NCBI RefSeq assembly: GCF_037975245.1
Contig: NC_092570.1
Coordinates: 18,418,418 to 18,482,417 of the forward strand
Length of the DNA: 64,000 nucleotides
Direction of reading: 5' to 3'
Source of the DNA: Apostichopus japonicus
Taxonomy: Eukaryota; Echinodermata; Holothuroidea; Aspidochirotida; Stichopodidae
Shown: positions 40,802 to 64,000 of the stretch, in pieces
Numbering within the stretch: the stretch's first letter is position 1
Layout of the letters: the number at the start of each line of letters is the position of its first letter
Made by a program: the position numbers and the translations under genes
Notes under the pieces: generated by a model
What the model saw: the letters and a program-made list of their open reading frames with translations, nothing else
Told to the model about the DNA's origin: nothing
Database searches by the model: none

Positions 40802-40807
40802 TTTATT
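40802..40807 (-). terminator. Poly(A) signal overlapping the stop codon, copy 2
   Basis: TGA followed by ATAAA forms AATAAA sharing one base with the stop codon, as in copy 1. Confidence 0.5.
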
Positions 40808-41991
40808 CAGTAAAAAAAGTCTAATTCTTTCTGACAGTCACGACAGCCTCCGAAAAAAACGTCACTCATTTCGTCATACTGGAATTTCTTACCAGCTCTA
40901 GCTTGTTTCACCGTATCTGACATTCTGCATATTGAGTTGCAATGGTGGATTCGGTCCTCCGGATGTCTCTGTTTGGTTACGTAACCAAGTCTCCTCCAGT
41001 AGTGATATTCGTTGTATTCGATCTCGCTAGAACCAACTTTAGTAATGAAACCTGCAAGTTCCTCTAAGGATGAAAAATCTTGCATAAATATATAAGATTT
41101 TGGTGGCGCTATTCTATCATATTCTTCTCGAGTTGCTCCGTAAACCACTGGTACTTGATTATATATCAGTAAAGAGTCCCAAAATTTCTCCGTTATGTAC
41201 TCAGAGCAACAACTATTTTCCAGAATGAGAGAAAATTTATGTTCCGTCACCGCTTCCGTGTATTCTTCACCGTCGAAGCGACCATCGCCACAAGTACCAT
41301 ACATAGTGATATTAATATGTTCCTTTAATGCATATGCAAAGTCCCTTCTTTTATAATGCCTCGGTGACAGAGGACAATGCGAACTGGTCCATCGGATGAG
41401 TTTACTCTTCTTAGAGTACCAATTCACAGAGCCATTTTGTTGTGTGGCATACTTTGTATAAAATCCGTAAGGGTTTGGAAAGTCAGATCTGCTGTGGTAA
41501 GTAAACGATAAATTGTACACCATTTTCATATCGTCCGGTGGTCGGACGGCTACGCAAGTTAATGGGGACTCATGTGTACCCAGTACCCACAGTTGTGAGG
41601 GACTTCTCTCTCTGTGGTACCGCCGCCAGCTTTCCAAGGTCATCCCACGCCTTGCTCCATTGGTGAATATCACGGCGTCGGCGTCCTTTATGCCACAAGT
41701 ATCATTTGTTACGTAATACGGGTCGCCATTACAGTCACAATGTTCTGGAAATTTGTGATGACTGAATTTGCCATATCCTATAAAAATCACGTTGAAGAGG
41801 TCCTTGTCACTAGTTGGCTGTACGACAGTCTGGTCGGAAATCGCAGAATTTTTCGACCTAATATCTAGATCGAAATTCTTCCAGACGAAACTGTCGCTAC
41901 TTAAAAAAGGTAATACAGCTTTGTATATCCATGGTACGCACAAGATGGCGTACAAACTGCAGATAAAGAAGATACATTTATAAGAAGCCAT
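40807..41991 (-). CDS. Alpha-1,3-fucosyltransferase (GT10), intronless copy 2
   Basis: A 394-codon ORF nearly identical to copy 1. Relative to copy 1 it lacks five stem codons (residues 37-41) and has ten substitutions: R85K, R104C, I116N, H120R, T178N, S207T, A268S, K281I, R346Q and N348H. All GT10 motifs and the membrane anchor are intact, so the product should be an active Golgi fucosyltransferase. A268S and K281I fall in or next to the donor-binding signature region, T178N is inside the conserved SDFxxPYG block, and R104C adds an unpaired Cys, so specificity or folding may differ. The conserved frame over 7 kb of duplicated DNA indicates that both copies are likely expressed genes. Confidence 0.92.
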   Translation of the reverse strand: MASYKCIFFICSLYAILCVPWIYKAVLPFLSSDSFVWKNFDLDIRSKNSAISDQTVVQPTSDKDLFNVIFIGYGKFSHHKFPEHCDCNGDPYYVTNDTCGIKDADAVIFTNGARRGMTLESWRRYHRERSPSQLWVLGTHESPLTCVAVRPPDDMKMVYNLSFTYHSRSDFPNPYGFYTKYATQQNGSVNWYSKKSKLIRWTSSHCPLSPRHYKRRDFAYALKEHINITMYGTCGDGRFDGEEYTEAVTEHKFSLILENSCCSEYITEKFWDSLLIYNQVPVVYGATREEYDRIAPPKSYIFMQDFSSLEELAGFITKVGSSEIEYNEYHYWRRLGYVTKQRHPEDRIHHCNSICRMSDTVKQARAGKKFQYDEMSDVFFGGCRDCQKELDFFY

Positions 41992-42875
41992 GTCCGTTCA
42001 AATCATGAATGTAAATGACAAAAAAAAAATAAACTGTCCTTAACAGTTCCTCACGTAATATCTCTACAGACGAAATACCTTTCCTGTATTTCCTTTTTAA
42101 ACTGTTTTATCAGAGTAACATCTCTGTCATCATTAAATTCCCTTTTAGGCTCATAAACTGTGATAATAATGATAGAGTTTATAGGTCGAAACCATCGGCC
42201 TTCCGTTCATGTCATTGTATCCGATGGAAGGAAAGAAACTAATTCATTAAGTCAACATAAATCCGAAAAGTAAAGATAATCTTTCCAGCATACAACCAAT
42301 TCAACTTTAACAAATTTCCAAATTGAAGATTTCGCAGACGCGGTCAGTCACTTCTGCAGATTGATTGTCTTATGCACTCGCTTTATCCAAGTACTTCTTT
42401 GCTGAAAATATTGTCAATTTTAGAATTGAACGGAATATGGCTACAGTTAAACCCAATTAAGTTGTTCACTATCTTAAAATGATGAACAAAATATGTTGTG
42501 ACACTTTAGTTTAAGGTCACAATGCAAGCTGCTGGCTATACTTCTGATATGGTATATCATAAATGCATGTTAGGCCTATCTTGTTCAACATGTCCAATGT
42601 ACATATATAGGCGAATATTTATATGAAGACACAAAAAACACGCATTTCGTAACAATATTCGGTGAGCAATGGAGCGTGATCGTTATATAGGCTTATTAAT
42701 TAACTCTTTAGATACCGATATTCAAACCGCAGTTAATTATTACTATTATTATGAAGTTGAACTTAATAGAAAGAATTTCATTTCTTCTCATAGCAACTTC
42801 AAATAGTTGACTGCATCTTATCAAAGCCATATTTAACATTAGCCAGTAATACTCTCATATCGGTGCCATTGTTAC

Positions 42876-43013
42876 CAGTGGCGTAGGAAGGTACTTTTGA
42901 GTGGGGGGGGGGGGGCTGAAGACTGATGGCCGGCCTGGGGGAGGGGTCTAAGGGTAGGGGATTTTTCACTGGGGGGGCCGGCGCTCCCAGCCCCCCCGGT
43001 TCCTACGCCCTTG
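42876..43013. mobile_element. hAT-like MITE (unit C copy)
   Basis: Same insertion site, ends and ATTGTTAC target duplication (42868-42875 and 43014-43021) as the unit B element. It differs mainly in G-run lengths and is a product of the segmental duplication, not a second transposition. Confidence 0.85.
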
Positions 43014-45165
43014 ATTGTTACAGTTTTAATAACATATAGCTTAAGCTAAAGAAGGGAGACGCGGCTATTTTTTTGTACTCTTCTTTGGTAATAGTAGGCC
43101 TATCGTATAATCTCTGCTCCTTCCTGTCATGTAGGCTACTTAATATATTTGGGAGTTTGGTCACGTTGCTGATTTAAATTGTTTTCTAGTCTGTTTCGGG
43201 TAGTATAGTTACCACTACATTAAACATCAACTCCGGTGCCGGAAGCATGTTCCATCAATCGCTGCTCGAATAATGAAACATTAGGTTGTTTTTGTTGTTG
43301 CTATGGAGACAGGGTTGTGTTTTTGATAACATACTGTAATAGGACACTGACCTGTTCACAAAACTGCACTTGAGGGGCAAAAATGTGTGTGTGTGACATG
43401 CGTACGTGGAACGTCCCGCATCTGCATTACCATTAGACGTTAGTGTGAGTATATTGACCATGTTAAAAGAAAATGTTATAGCCAAAAGGGACTATGGGAG
43501 CAGCACTGTCCTAAAATTGTTATGTGGTCCGATGTACACACACAAAAATGTTGCAAAAAATGTTGCAAAAATGTTGCAAAAATTAGCAAAAATGTTGCAA
43601 GTTGGCAGTTTTTTGCATATAAGCAACCTTGGATGACCTGATGGTTTTTATCAAAAATGTTCTCCTCGATGTGCACTCTGTCCTAAAATTGTTATTTGCT
43701 CCAATGTACACACACACAATGTTATTGTTAAAAAGGTATCAAAACCAACCTCTGGCCCCTCATAACTTGAGAACTGGGTGTCCGATTGACTAAGCGGGAG
43801 TTAGTTTCCTCTATATAGCACACATAGCTCTATCTTATATCAAAATATTGACAAATTTTTTTCTTTGCCCAATATCTCCCAAAATGAACATATATTTCAA
43901 GGTTTGACCTTCCGACCTCGCGGGAGATTCTTCAAAAATGCGGGAGATTCGGACAGGTGGGCGGGTGACGACCCGAAAATGCGGGTGACCCCCGCCCAAA
44001 GCGGGTGACTTGGCAGCACTGGATAACTTCGCGCAGGAACGTCGCACAGGGGTCAACCGATGGACAATATTGATCAGAAGGTACCTTTGAGATTCGAATA
44101 TGGCTACGAAAATTCAAATAACCAAAGAAACTAATACAGGTCACCAGAGGTCAACCTAAGGTCAAAGATAACCTAGATGCAGGTCGACTATTGAATTACT
44201 ATAGCGTAACTCCCAACCTTGACGGACATTTTGTTCTCAAGTTACTGCAAAAATACTAGTTTTTGACCCCTAATTGACCTTGGATCACATGACCGTTATG
44301 TTTGGAAACGATCCCTTACCCCATTCACAACTACTCCCAAAATATCAACCATGTCGGACCCTGTGTTTTTAATATTTTAAATCATAAACGATTGTCCAGA
44401 TCAGCATGTAACCCCAATATTAACAAAGAGATATACACACAAAACACAACAGCCAACTAATTGATGTTATTTATTTAAATACACACAAAAAATGCACGAT
44501 TTTATTTTTGTCCATTTTAAAATTTGACAGCAAAAAATACATTTGAATTAATGACATGGGTTTACTTTCCATATTTGTTTGACATTGTTGAAAAAAAAGA
44601 AGGAAAAAGACAATATATTACATACCAAAAGAACGTTACAACATGGTGGTTTCCATGCAACTTCAGATATGAAACAAACAGGTAACAACAAGGTCACTAA
44701 ACATTGCAAAGCATGGTCTGATCAGAAACACCACAAATATTGTTTTATTCCTCAACATAGTTACTCCTATTAATGTTTTATAGTATAAAAACAATCGAAG
44801 TAACGAAACCCTTCATAGATCCGGCAAAAACCCTTTGTTCTCCCAGACGAAGCATTATTTACCGTTCCTTGACATCAATGGATGCAAGATTTTCATCGCA
44901 CTGTACGTTACCTTTCACTATATGACGCAAATAAAATGATGCTGGGCCAATGTTAAAGCTAGGTCAGAGTGATGCTTGCAGCCCTGTGAACTTTGAACAT
45001 TCAAAATGAGCATTTCTATTTGCTAAAACATGACTGAAGGAAAGTTGATTTTGATATGGAAAGGGACCAGAGAAGGCTGTAAAAGCAGTACAATTTGCAA
45101 TTTCAAATCGACTTATATCAAATATCAGGTATTTTGGTGGTGCATTGTGGGTACTTGGATGGGTT

Positions 45166-45658
45166 ATCGTACATACAATACAATGTTATATTTTTTTGTG
45201 GTAATTACTGAAGGAGAGATCTTGTGAACCATATCTCACACTAACTGTTTTTAGCACTTAAAACTTGAGTTTTCTAAAACATGTTTTAGTTTTCTTCTCA
45301 TTCCGGTATACCGAACAAGTCGGAACCTTGATTCGTTCATTCTGATTCCCTGCGTGATAGGCATCTGGTAGGTCGGCATGGCAGTGAGTGCTTTAACATG
45401 ATTGTGTCATGTTCAACTCATGTGTACAAACTGTTACTACCTTTAGTTTGTTGTGAATCAGTTTTATGGTCAAGTTTTCTGTTCCATTGGAGAACATCTC
45501 TTATTTCTAATATCTCCAATAAGCAACACTTTTGACTGCTTCTCCACCTCATCTCCCTCCCTCCATCCCCCCCCCCTCCCCCCGACCTCAAACAAAAAAA
45601 GGAAAAATATAATTATGTACAAAAGTTCCAGATTTGACACTATTGTCAGAGCCAAGTT
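45166..45658. other. Intergenic gap between unit C and MCM7
   Basis: AT-rich sequence with a C/T-rich stretch (45541-45590). It must contain the MCM7 3' UTR on the - strand, but no canonical AATAAA is evident on that strand within 200 nt of the stop. No gene recognised. Confidence 0.5.
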
Positions 45659-58276
<12,618 letters not shown>

Positions 58277-58345
58277 TTTCAATGAAATTTTGCCAAACTT
58301 TTAATATTAAACAAACACGCACAACTAACGCAACAAGCTCTGATC

Positions 58346-58460
58346 TCTTTGGCGAGTCACAACGCTGTACTGTATAGGCTGTTAGAATTGAAAACTATTG
58401 TGTACATCTACACTGTACAAAACTAGCGCGAAATTGTACCATGTGACTGAAGTTATCGCG
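58346..58460 (-). promoter_or_regulatory. MCM7: E2F-like sites in the MCM7 promoter
   Basis: Upstream of the MCM7 ATG (58276), the - strand carries TTTCGCGC at 58433-58426, a consensus E2F site about 150 nt upstream. A second E2F-like word, TCCCGCGA, is about 180 nt upstream, and TTTGGCGA on the + strand (about 58348) is a third. Replication-licensing genes are classic E2F targets. Occupancy is not shown here. Confidence 0.55.
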
Positions 58461-59599
58461 GGATTCGTTGTTATGTACTACTGAATATTCAAATTGATGG
58501 TAGCAGACACAAATTACTTTGGCTGAACTCTAAACATCACTTAGTGCTCATTAGTTCAGGGCGGGAGCAACTACTGTTTCCAAACCACGGAAATAATTGT
58601 AAGTGGAGGGGGTTCCTTATTGCAACAAGCACAAAGAAAGTCATTTCTAAGAATTATTAATAGGAATCTGCAGTTGAGAGAAAAACTGCCCATGAATTTA
58701 TACTATGAACCTTTATGGAAGCCCAAGAGGTGAATGTATAGGATTTTATAATGGAGGGGTCGACTATAGGGTCGTTGAAACCGACTCCAATATAAGGGTC
58801 TGAGGTCTTCCCCCTCCCCCATGGCCCACCCCCCCTCCATCGTCGCGCACGGCCACTGTGAAAAGTATCTCGAATATTCAAGCTCTCCACTATGTGGGTC
58901 CGAGTCTTTTCCACTACATTGTACCTTATTAGGGCGGCGATACTAATTCACAGCTGATGGGTACAAACTTTCACAGGCAGTGGGAAATATGATATTTTGA
59001 TTCGAGGAGAAAACCGCAAACAAGTACCTCAAACCTTTCTGACAATCTGAATCATCTATGCATTCCACACCAGAAATACCAGTATGTCTACGTGTGCAGT
59101 ATGTGAACACTAAGCTCAAGTCCTCCATTAAATTATGAAAAGGATAATTTTTCAACATAAGGGCGTTAATTACATCAGAAAGCTTTTGAATTGAAAAAAT
59201 AGACAAACATTACAAATGGTATACTTTTCATTTACACGTAAGTGGGGCACTCATCATTTATGGAAAAGAGACACTTTCCCGGGATTTAAAAAGGTAGGGT
59301 GGGACCGTTCCTCCATGTCACACGGCTCAAGCCCCCCTCCCTCCGCCCCGAGTGGAGGGGTGGGTGAAGTGAGAGATGTGTGGTATCGTTCGATAACATA
59401 GCACATAACCTAAACTTTGGTTAGGGGTCACACTCTGTACTCTGGACGTGGATTCGGCTCGGCCTGCTTTGGAACACAGAAAAATGTTACTACTATTCTT
59501 TGCAAAAAAAAAAAAAAAACATGAAGAAATCTTCAAAAAGTCGGATTGGTATTCAGAAAAGGTAAATGCACAAAAGGGAATTTCGTTATAGTCAGATTT
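58461..59599. other. Intergenic region between MCM7 and the kinase gene
   Basis: 1.1 kb with C/G-rich patches (58808-58842, 59331-59365) resembling decayed repeats and an A16 tract near 59503. No coding homology or splice-supported exon was recognised on either strand. Confidence 0.55.
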
Positions 59600-59605
59600 T
59601 TTATT
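59600..59605 (-). terminator. Poly(A) signal of the kinase gene
   Basis: AATAAA on the - strand, about 35 nt after the TAA stop (59643-59641), in an A-rich context. Confidence 0.55.
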
Positions 59606-59640
59606 TTTTTGTCTCTTCGCAGCAAATACAGGTCACATGT

Positions 59641-60532
59641 TTACGATAGTTGTTGCAGTCTTGTAAGTTGACCTTCAACAAGGTTAATGACGTCATCGAG
59701 CTCTGGACGGTCGTCTGGGTTCATCTTCATGCACTGGTTACCAAGGAGATCGAGAAAGTTGTCTCCGAGCTGACCCAGGTCTCTGAACACTTGTCCAAGC
59801 GAAAACACCTCCGATAATTTATACAAGGGCATTTGACCTCTGATGACCTCCGGGGCAAGGTGAAATGACCTAACGAAGGCCGTTCGTTGCTCTTCGTCAT
59901 TCATGTGAAGATATAGTCCGGGTTCGTCCATGTTGGAAGAGAGACCGAAGTCGATCAGTTTCACCTTAATGGCGTCGTTGGCTGGGTATGATGGGGCGCT
60001 GGCATCGAATGTTTTCGCGTCCACGTCATGAGCCACGTGACCCTTGTCAGTGATCTGTAGGAGGATGTTGTCATTTTTCAAGTCACAATGCAGCAATCTC
60101 CGTCCGTGCATATCCCTCAATGCTTTAGCAATGTCCAGTGCCACCTGAACGGATTGATACCGTGAGATGCGTCTGGAATTGATCGCAGCAAGGAGAGAGG
60201 TTGTATGGTAGGACTGTCTATCTCCAATGAACTCCTGGACGATAGCAGGGAGAGGGCCGCCGTCTTTCGGAGGTGTCAACCCGTAAATCTTAGGGAATTG
60301 TTCGAGGCCTTGTAAAGCCAGCAGGACTTTTAGTTCATGAACGAAATTCTGAAAATAAGAATGAGAACAATAAAAAATAATATGAACTAATAGCGACTGT
60401 ATACACTTCGCTAAAGGGATATATCAAGACATTGAATATCATACCAAAAGCTAGGAATAATGTGACTTGATGTAGTTAAAGTTAACATTTAATAATCATA
60501 ATAATCATGATAAGCATAATAATTATAATAAT

Positions 60533-60564
<32 letters not shown>

Positions 60565-62842
60565 GCAGGATATGTTCCAGTTAGAGAGGATATCACTATA
60601 TCAGCTAGAGAGGATATCGGTGGTAAAGGATATTACTATTAAAAGATTGTATATACTGCATAGCCTTACTCTCCAACTAGTTTTGTAAGTTGAACCTATA
60701 CAAGATAAGAAAAAATGTTGGGCATTGCATGTTTGAACTATTTGTCATATTTTTACCTAAATTTCTCTGAATCGCTACTGTTCCCACAAAATAAATGCCG
60801 AACACAGGTAAAACATTTTTTTTTAAGTTGGTAAAATTCCTGAAATAATTTCCTGTCAGGATACTTTAAGAGTCCCTTCAGTTGAACCTACCTCCGTGGC
60901 CTCTGTGATGTCGAGGTTCTTATACTGGCTCTTGACCGCCACCAGTGTTCGTGTTAGCTTTATCCTCATCAGGGACACGCCGCCGTTTGCACCTCCACCG
61001 AGGAAAACTGGGACACCACATTCATCCTCAACCTCTTCCAGATCATCTGGAGAGATGACGAAGACACCACGGAATCCCAGCCTCTGGCAGATTTCGAGGT
61101 ACTGGTCGACTTGGGGCTTGTAGTCAATGTAACTGAAAGAGTCCGGGTTTAAAATATTTAAATATATATTATCTAAATAGGGCATCCAAGAATATAAAAT
61201 GGTGAGACCCAGTCAGAGATTAGGGTATTATCAAAGTATCAAGTTATGCATAGTTAAAAACCTAGAAAATGACTTCAAGTGCTACATTACAACGTCATAA
61301 AGACGACAATTAAATCGTGATGTCTTATTGCAAGTTAATAGCGCGGATTCGGTTCGAGGTTGTTTACTAGGCCCTCGATTCGATGCAGAAGTGAAATTCG
61401 CCGTGACTGGGAGTCACAGATAACCCTGATATAACTGGACTTTGATCCAATGTTAATATCTCACATGTTCGTCGAAGGTTCTTGACTGAATGTAAAATAT
61501 TATTAAAAGGTGGACGTTGGGCATATTTTTAGTTTTTCCATGTCAAAGTCCAAAAGAAACAGACTGCAAATATTTTTTTCTGTTGCTGGATTTCATGATA
61601 TTTTATATTTAATGTTTTGCTAAAAAGGCACGTTTTAATGCAAAATTGATGTTATCGTCGGCTCCTTAGTGCAAGCTTAAATGTTAAAGTTAAGCCATGG
61701 TTTTATCAATTGTAGTAACTCAACCCGACACATAACTCCATATCAACATAGCACAGATGGACACCATTCAACACCAATTGGCAACGCATTAACAAATTTA
61801 CAACCCATTGCTGACATGTTACTTTAGGTCATAAAATTCGTACTCTTACATATTGAGTTTTGTGTTGCATCGGTACTGTGGAGATGTTTGAAACCTCCCT
61901 AATTGTCTTTCTGGTAAACTATAGAGTCCAGCCATATTAATTCGGTAATGAGCGTCAGGTTTTTTCTTTAATTTATATATATATATATATATTTTATTGA
62001 GGCTTATCTCAAAAATCAAAAGTACCATAGGCACAAAAACTAGACCAGTAGCAGTGTTGTTTTAATGGTGTACTACATATCAAAGTTAATGTTATGCCTA
62101 AAGTCATCCATTAACCTTTACTACCACCCATCCCTTAATCTCCCCCTAGCCCCCCCCCCCCTCCCTCGCCCTTCTGATGCGACTCAACAAAGGGGGCGCA
62201 AATGATAAGTGTGCGTTGACCAGTAACGCCAATAATTCTAACCTCTGTCATCAGCAATACGTCGTACAGGTTATTGTCATTAAAAAATATTATGTTTAGT
62301 TAGAGATAACAAGAAAAGAAAACTTTATGGACAGTAATTCGGTCATTTACTGAGTGGACGGACTGACGTCATGGAATGACGTATCAACGTCTTGAGGTCC
62401 AATCACAGAGCCGCTGTTCCAAGTTCCGGCGCAACTTGTCTGAAATCACAAACGAGGACAAGAGCTAAACAAGATGAATAATAATTTGTGGCCTATCAAT
62501 GGGATGAAATAATTAGTAAGAATGAGATGAAATATGCATAACAATTACATGATATTAAATAGGTTATAATAATGAAGTGAAATATGCAAAAAATATGACA
62601 TGATATAACATAGAATATAACAATGAAATGAAATATGCAGAAACAATGACGTGATATTATTATGAGTATTAACCGCAAATGACTGTACTGTGTTACAGTC
62701 AGCACCACTGGAGAAAGACTGGCTAGAGGGACAAGGTCCTAAGGATGATGCATCATGGGATACGTCAGTTGAGATATCCTCAGACTCAGAGTTAGGTCTC
62801 AAGCAAGCGAACCACCAGAAGATCTTGTTCCATCCGGAACGT
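59641..62842 (-). CDS. Divergent protein kinase (3' part, 5' end not resolved)
   Basis: Exons from 5' to 3': 62842-62689, 62439-62351, 61132-60892, 60348-59641. These join in frame to 396 codons before the TAA stop. The kinase domain shows a P-loop GGGANGGVSL, the lysine of VAVKSQ, a likely alphaC Glu in VHELKVLL, catalytic loop LHCDLKNDN (HCD in place of HRD, so a non-RD kinase), DFG in LIDFGLSS, and LAPEVIRG in place of APE. All residues needed for phosphotransfer are present. A roughly 25-residue insert separates the catalytic loop from DFG. The first listed exon encodes a Trp-rich, then Ser/Asp-rich, N-terminal segment. More 5' exons must exist upstream of 62842. I cannot assign it to a named family. 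Confidence 0.78.
60515..60564. repeat. AAT trinucleotide microsatellite
   Basis: An uninterrupted run of ATA/AAT units in the kinase intron between exons 61132-60892 and 60348-59641, with imperfect units on the left side. Confidence 0.95.
61133..62350 (-). other. Kinase intron, nothing further recognised
   Basis: 1.2 kb of AT-rich DNA containing a short TA run (61975-61992) and a C-rich patch (62140-62170). No exon or mobile element could be supported. Confidence 0.55.
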
Positions 62843-62950
62843 CTGCATAAAGAAGCAAATGTAAACTTCAATATATATATATGTATATTTTTATTGTCGC
62901 AAATAGCTTTATAATGTTCTCCGTCCTCTAAAACGTTCATTTACAAGGTT

Positions 62951-63000
62951 TGGTTAGGGTCGGTTCAGGGTTAGGGTTAGAAAAAAGGGTTAGGGTTAGA
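62951..63000. repeat. Interstitial telomere-type repeats
   Basis: Seven or so TTAGGG/GGGTTA units, some interrupted (GGTTAGGGTCGG, TTCAGGGTTAGGGTTAG, AAAGGGTTAGGGTTAG), lie in about 50 bp. They are oriented with TTAGGG on the + strand. Confidence 0.85.
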
Positions 63001-63053
63001 TAAAATTTAGTGTGTAAGTCAATGTAAATGTCGACCTAAGGTATCATTTAGAG

Positions 63054-63054
<1 letters not shown>

Positions 63055-63096
<42 letters not shown>
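63055..63096. repeat. TA microsatellite
   Basis: A 42-bp perfect TA run just after the telomere-type repeats. Confidence 0.97.
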
Positions 63097-63099
<3 letters not shown>

Positions 63100-63488
63100 C
63101 TAAAGGTAGGTACAAATGAAATGTATTATTTATGAAAAAACTGTTGAAATTAATGTTATTGTAAATATATTACAAAATGAAAACTAAAGTGATTTGTTTT
63201 TATTCCTCCTTAAGTGATAACGTTGTTGATAAAATTAAAGAAAAGTTGTTTCGTTTTTACCTTCCTCGATTTGCCTTGTTCTTCACCTGTCTTCGTCTAA
63301 ACAACTTTATTCCCATCTAACTAAACCGAAAGAAAATAATTATAAGATATCTCACAGGCTGCAAGAATACTACAGATTAGGTCAATATTCTCGATTTTCT
63401 AACCATCACAAGAGGAGGTTATGCAAAATGTATTAATGGTCTCCAATATAAAAATTTATTTTAAGTCCTACTTGAATGAAAGTGAGAA

Positions 63489-64000
63489 CATACCGTATCA
63501 TACCAAAGCATACCATACCATACCATACCATACCATACCATACCATACCATACCGTACCATACCATACCGTACCGTACCGTACCGTACCATACCATACCA
63601 TACCATACCATACCACACCACACCGTACCGTACCATACCATACCATACCATACCATACCATACCATACCATACCATACCATACCATACCATACCATACCA
63701 TACCAGACCAGACCACACCATACCACACCACACCACACCATACCATACCATTACATACCATACCACACCATACTACACCACACCACACCAAACCATACCA
63801 TACCATACCACACCATACCATACCATACCATTACATACCATACTATACCATACCATACCATACCTCACCACACCACACCACACCATACCAGACCATTACA
63901 TACCATACCATATCATACAATACCATACCATACCAAACCATACTACACCACACCACACTACACCACACCATACCATACCATACCGTACTACACCATACCA
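63489..64000. repeat. TACCA pentanucleotide satellite (runs off the window)
   Basis: More than 500 bp of tandem TACCA with variants CACCA, CGTAC, GACCA and occasional TACATACCA phase shifts. CpG variants (CCGTACCG) cluster at 63550-63590 and 63620-63630. Long Tyr-Gly-Met-Val-Trp frames on the - strand are artefacts. The array continues beyond 64000. Confidence 0.97.

Larger units (their letters stand above)
38955..45165. repeat. Segmental duplication unit C (6.2 kb) with fucosyltransferase copy 2
   Basis: Matches unit B from 39055 onward and unit A from its first base. It lacks two segments present in B (about 510 bp at 44362-44390 and about 131 bp near 44698). The first 100 bp (38955-39054) are shared with A but not B, so A and C keep the longer left boundary. 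Confidence 0.92.

Noticed and set aside
58657-59206. Two 85-aa frames on - upstream of MCM7
   Set aside because: Low-complexity Gly/Arg stretch from a C-rich patch; no splice signals or family resemblance.
63433-63821. Overlapping 100-aa frames rich in Tyr-Gly-Met-Val-Trp
   Set aside because: Translation of the TACCA satellite; the pattern is the same in all three frames.

Overview
This is animal nuclear DNA: AT-rich, with many introns, abundant short interspersed and foldback elements, microsatellites and long homopolymer C tracts. Three intron-containing genes and a pair of intronless genes can be read by protein homology plus GT/AG splice logic. The gene content, the repeated AGGCCTA words and the intronless GT10 fucosyltransferases fit a deuterostome invertebrate, most likely an echinoderm such as a sea cucumber. 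The species assignment is inference; nothing here proves it.

1-30.2 kb, + strand: the 3' three quarters of VWA8, a mitochondrial MoxR-type AAA+ ATPase with a C-terminal von Willebrand A domain. I resolve 34 exons (186-29604). They join in frame into 1,511 codons plus a TAG stop, and the 5' end lies outside the window. Its introns hold tandem minisatellites, tRNA-derived SINE-like pieces, two hAT-type MITEs with 8-bp target duplications, a foldback element, and two separate cases where a piece of a VWA8 exon with its splice site has been tandemly copied into the neighbouring intron.

30.2-45.2 kb: a segmental duplication. Two long units (about 6.7 and 6.1 kb, called B and C) each carry one intronless alpha-1,3-fucosyltransferase gene on the - strand (399 and 394 aa). 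A third, 1-kb partial unit (A) lies to the left, followed by an unrecognised terminal-exon-like ORF on + and a short relic of fucosyltransferase 5' flank. Each unit also holds a decayed copy of the gene's own 3' end. The locus looks like an expanding and decaying fucosyltransferase cluster.

45.6-58.3 kb, - strand: a complete MCM7 gene (17 exons, 723 aa), the replicative helicase subunit, with E2F-like sites 70-160 bp upstream of its ATG. 59.6-62.8 kb and probably beyond, - strand: the 3' part of a divergent protein kinase gene with an HCD (non-RD) catalytic loop. 62.9-64 kb: interstitial telomere-type TTAGGG units, a TA microsatellite and a TACCA pentanucleotide satellite that runs off the end.

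The genes show no operon-like relationship. VWA8 (mitochondrial), MCM7 (replication), fucosyltransferases (Golgi) and the kinase are independent transcription units that happen to be adjacent.
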